Shown here: in pieces, positions 4,384 to 6,122 of the stretch | How the letters are laid out: each line of letters begins with the position of its first letter | Position numbering within the stretch: the first letter of the stretch is position 1 | Source of the DNA: Lachnospiraceae bacterium UBA7199 | Lineage (GTDB): Bacteria; Bacillota; Clostridia; Lachnospirales; Lachnospiraceae | NCBI GenBank assembly: GCA_002490775.1 | Contig: DKUR01000059.1 | Location: 1 to 6,122, forward strand | DNA: 6,122 nt | Direction of reading: 5' to 3' | The notes under the pieces: generated by a model | Databases searched by the model: none | Told to the model about the DNA's origin: nothing | The model's input: the letters and a program-made list of their open reading frames with translations, nothing else | Position numbers and translations under genes: made by a program

Positions 4384-6006
4384 ATGGCAAAAGAAATCAA
4401 ATATGGCGCAGAAGCGCGTGCAGCACTGGAATCAGGTGTAAATCAACTGGCAGACACAGTCAGGGTAACCTTAGGACCGAAAGGAAGAAATGTAGTTTTA
4501 GATAAATCCTTTGGTGCTCCCCTTATCACAAATGATGGTGTTACCATTGCAAAGGAAATCGAGTTAGAGGATGCTTTTGAAAACATGGGGGCACAGCTTG
4601 TTAAGGAAGTTGCAACCAAGACCAATGATGTGGCTGGTGATGGTACCACTACAGCAACTGTACTTGCACAGGCAATGGTAAATGCAGGTATGAAGAACCT
4701 GGCAGCAGGCGCTAATCCCATTATCTTAAGAAAAGGTATGAAGAAGGCAACTGATGTTGCCGTGGAAGCAATTGCAAAGATGAGCTCAAAAGTAAAAGGA
4801 AAAGAGCATATTGCAAGAGTAGCTGCAATTTCTGCTGGAGATGATGAAGTAGGACAGTTGGTTGCAGATGCAATGGAAAAGGTATCAGGAGACGGCGTTA
4901 TTACCATTGAGGAAAGCAAGACCATGCAGACAGAGCTTGATCTGGTAGAAGGTATGCAGTTCGACAGAGGATACATTTCTGCATATATGGCTACCGATAT
5001 GGATAAGATGGAAGCAGTTCTTGAAAATCCCTACATTTTGATCACAGACAAGAAGATTTCCAATATTCAGGAAATCCTGCCTTTGTTAGAGCAGATCGTT
5101 CAGTCTGGTGCAAAACTTCTGATTATTGCGGAAGATGTGGAAGGTGAAGCCCTCACTACCCTGATCGTGAATAAACTGCGCGGTACATTCAATGTTGTAG
5201 CTGTTAAGGCTCCTGGCTATGGTGACAGAAGAAAAGCTATGCTGGAAGACATTGCTATCCTTACAGGCGGCCAGGTAATCAGCGAAGAACTTGGTCTTGA
5301 CTTAAAAGAAACCACAATGGATCAGTTAGGACGTGCAAAATCTGTTAAGGTTCAGAAAGAAAATACAGTTATTGTTGATGGAGAAGGCGACAAGGCAGCA
5401 ATTGCTGCAAGAATCAATCAGATCAAAGGACAGATCGAAGAAACCACATCTGATTTTGATAAAGAAAAATTGCAGGAAAGACTTGCAAAACTGGCAGGCG
5501 GTGTAGCTGTAATCCGCGTAGGCGCTGCAACTGAAACAGAAATGAAAGAAGCAAAACTTCGTCTTGAGGATGCCCTTGCAGCTACCAGAGCAGCAGTGGA
5601 AGAAGGAATTATCTGCGGCGGCGGTTCTGCTTATGTTCATGCAGCTAAGGAAGTAGTAAAACTGGCAGATACATTGGAAGGCGATGAAAAGACAGGCGCA
5701 CAGATTGTCTTAAAGGCACTGGAAGCTCCTTTATACCACATTGTTGCAAATGCTGGTCTTGAAGGCAGCGTAATCATCAATAAAGTAAGTGAATCTGAGG
5801 TTGGTGTTGGATTTGATGCTTTGAAGGAAGAATATGTGGATATGGTAACAGCAGGGATTCTTGATCCTGCCAAAGTTACAAGAAGCGCACTTCAGAATGC
5901 AACAAGCGTTGCATCTACTCTTCTTACCACAGAGTCTGTTGTTGCAAACATTAAAGAAGATGCACCTGCAATGCCTGCAGGCGGCGGAATGGGCGGTATG
6001 ATGTAA
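4384..6006 (+). CDS. groEL: Chaperonin GroEL (Hsp60)
   Basis: 540 aa, full length. The ATP-driven 14-mer double ring folds non-native cytoplasmic proteins together with GroES. Hallmarks in order: the equatorial start MAKEIKYG, the nucleotide loop VTLGPKGRNVVLD (28-40), NDGVTIAKEI, and the phosphate-binding GDGTTTA with Asp86 matching E. coli Asp87. The apical domain follows (GMQFDRGYISAYM, then VKAPGYGDRRKAMLEDIA), then LEDALAATRAA with catalytic Asp396 (E. coli Asp398), GIICGGGSAY, and the flexible Gly/Met tail ending GGGMGGMM. AGGAGG at 4369-4374, nine bases before the ATG, supports the start. Cotranscribed with groES under CIRCE/HrcA control and closed by its own terminator. No unusual residue or interruption seen; it is the single best marker gene here for placing the organism. 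Confidence 0.99.
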   Translation: MAKEIKYGAEARAALESGVNQLADTVRVTLGPKGRNVVLDKSFGAPLITNDGVTIAKEIELEDAFENMGAQLVKEVATKTNDVAGDGTTTATVLAQAMVNAGMKNLAAGANPIILRKGMKKATDVAVEAIAKMSSKVKGKEHIARVAAISAGDDEVGQLVADAMEKVSGDGVITIEESKTMQTELDLVEGMQFDRGYISAYMATDMDKMEAVLENPYILITDKKISNIQEILPLLEQIVQSGAKLLIIAEDVEGEALTTLIVNKLRGTFNVVAVKAPGYGDRRKAMLEDIAILTGGQVISEELGLDLKETTMDQLGRAKSVKVQKENTVIVDGEGDKAAIAARINQIKGQIEETTSDFDKEKLQERLAKLAGGVAVIRVGAATETEMKEAKLRLEDALAATRAAVEEGIICGGGSAYVHAAKEVVKLADTLEGDEKTGAQIVLKALEAPLYHIVANAGLEGSVIINKVSESEVGVGFDALKEEYVDMVTAGILDPAKVTRSALQNATSVASTLLTTESVVANIKEDAPAMPAGGGMGGMM

Positions 6007-6034
6007 AACCGTAATCTTTATAAAAGAATGTTTT

Positions 6035-6069
6035 AAACAGGTATGCAAAGTTTTTTGCATACCTGTTTT
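6035..6069 (+). terminator. Terminator of the groES-groEL operon
   Basis: A perfect 15-bp inverted repeat, AAACAGGTATGCAAA with TTTGCATACCTGTTT, around a four-base loop, starting 29 bases after the groEL stop. The U tail is short (TTTT, partly inside the stem), but the stem is strong enough for termination or for protecting the 3' end of the mRNA. Confidence 0.85.
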
Positions 6070-6122
6070 GTGATTTGGGAAAACTTGTAAGAGCATTCGT
6101 GTCAATAACTTTTGAAAATGTC

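Noticed and set aside
4958..4972. Second perfect Spo0A box core (TTCGACA) near 4961
   Set aside because: It lies in groEL codons for Phe-Asp-Arg, a conserved protein motif, so it is incidental. It also serves as a warning about the site at 1849.
4443..4976. Long open frame of 177 codons on the minus strand inside groEL
   Set aside because: It mirrors the codon periodicity of groEL, has no ribosome binding site or promoter and resembles no known protein.
6070..6122. Possible promoter for a gene after groEL (TTGTAA near 6086)
   Set aside because: No -10 box at a proper distance before the window ends.

Overview
The window reads as a low-to-moderate GC Gram-positive chromosome, most likely a Clostridia member of the Lachnospiraceae type. 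The evidence is the style of the ThrS and GroEL proteins, the strong GGAGG ribosome binding sites, TTGAAA/TATAAT-type promoters, U-tailed hairpin terminators and a perfect CIRCE operator before groES. The genus cannot be fixed from this sequence. All convincing genes are on the + strand; I saw no credible minus-strand gene, tRNA, rRNA, CRISPR array or insertion sequence.

Layout. (1) 1-844: the 3' part of a class II threonyl-tRNA synthetase gene, cut by the window edge. Its first ~25 bases no longer match the family, so it may be damaged. A hairpin terminator (919-979) follows. (2) 1083-1796: an unrecognised hydrophilic, basic protein of 237 aa. (3) 1798-2629: a self-contained two-gene cassette with a near-consensus promoter, a perfect palindrome across the -10 box, an MNT-type nucleotidyltransferase and an overlapping HEPN-domain protein. 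This is the arrangement of MNT/HEPN toxin-antitoxin pairs. (4) 2833-3759: a soluble degenerate-GGDEF protein with its own promoter and a perfect terminator. (5) 3944-6069: the groES-groEL heat-shock operon, with CIRCE in the leader and a 15-bp terminator stem at the end.

How it fits together. thrS and groESL are housekeeping blocks. Between them lies an accessory stretch of three short units, each apparently transcribed on its own. The HEPN/MNT pair is the only likely defence or stress system. The predicted protein-chaperone operon is controlled by HrcA through CIRCE. The degenerate GGDEF protein has lost key diguanylate cyclase residues and probably acts as a binding or scaffold protein.

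Gene-free stretches: 845-1082 holds the thrS terminator and a possible promoter; 2630-2766 is AT-rich and I see nothing firm in it; 3786-3900 is A-rich and purine-biased; 6070-6122 holds nothing I can support. I found no clearly undescribed system. The best leads are the palindrome-controlled MNT/HEPN cassette with its unusual HEPN C-terminus, the inactive-looking GGDEF protein and the unknown 237-aa protein.
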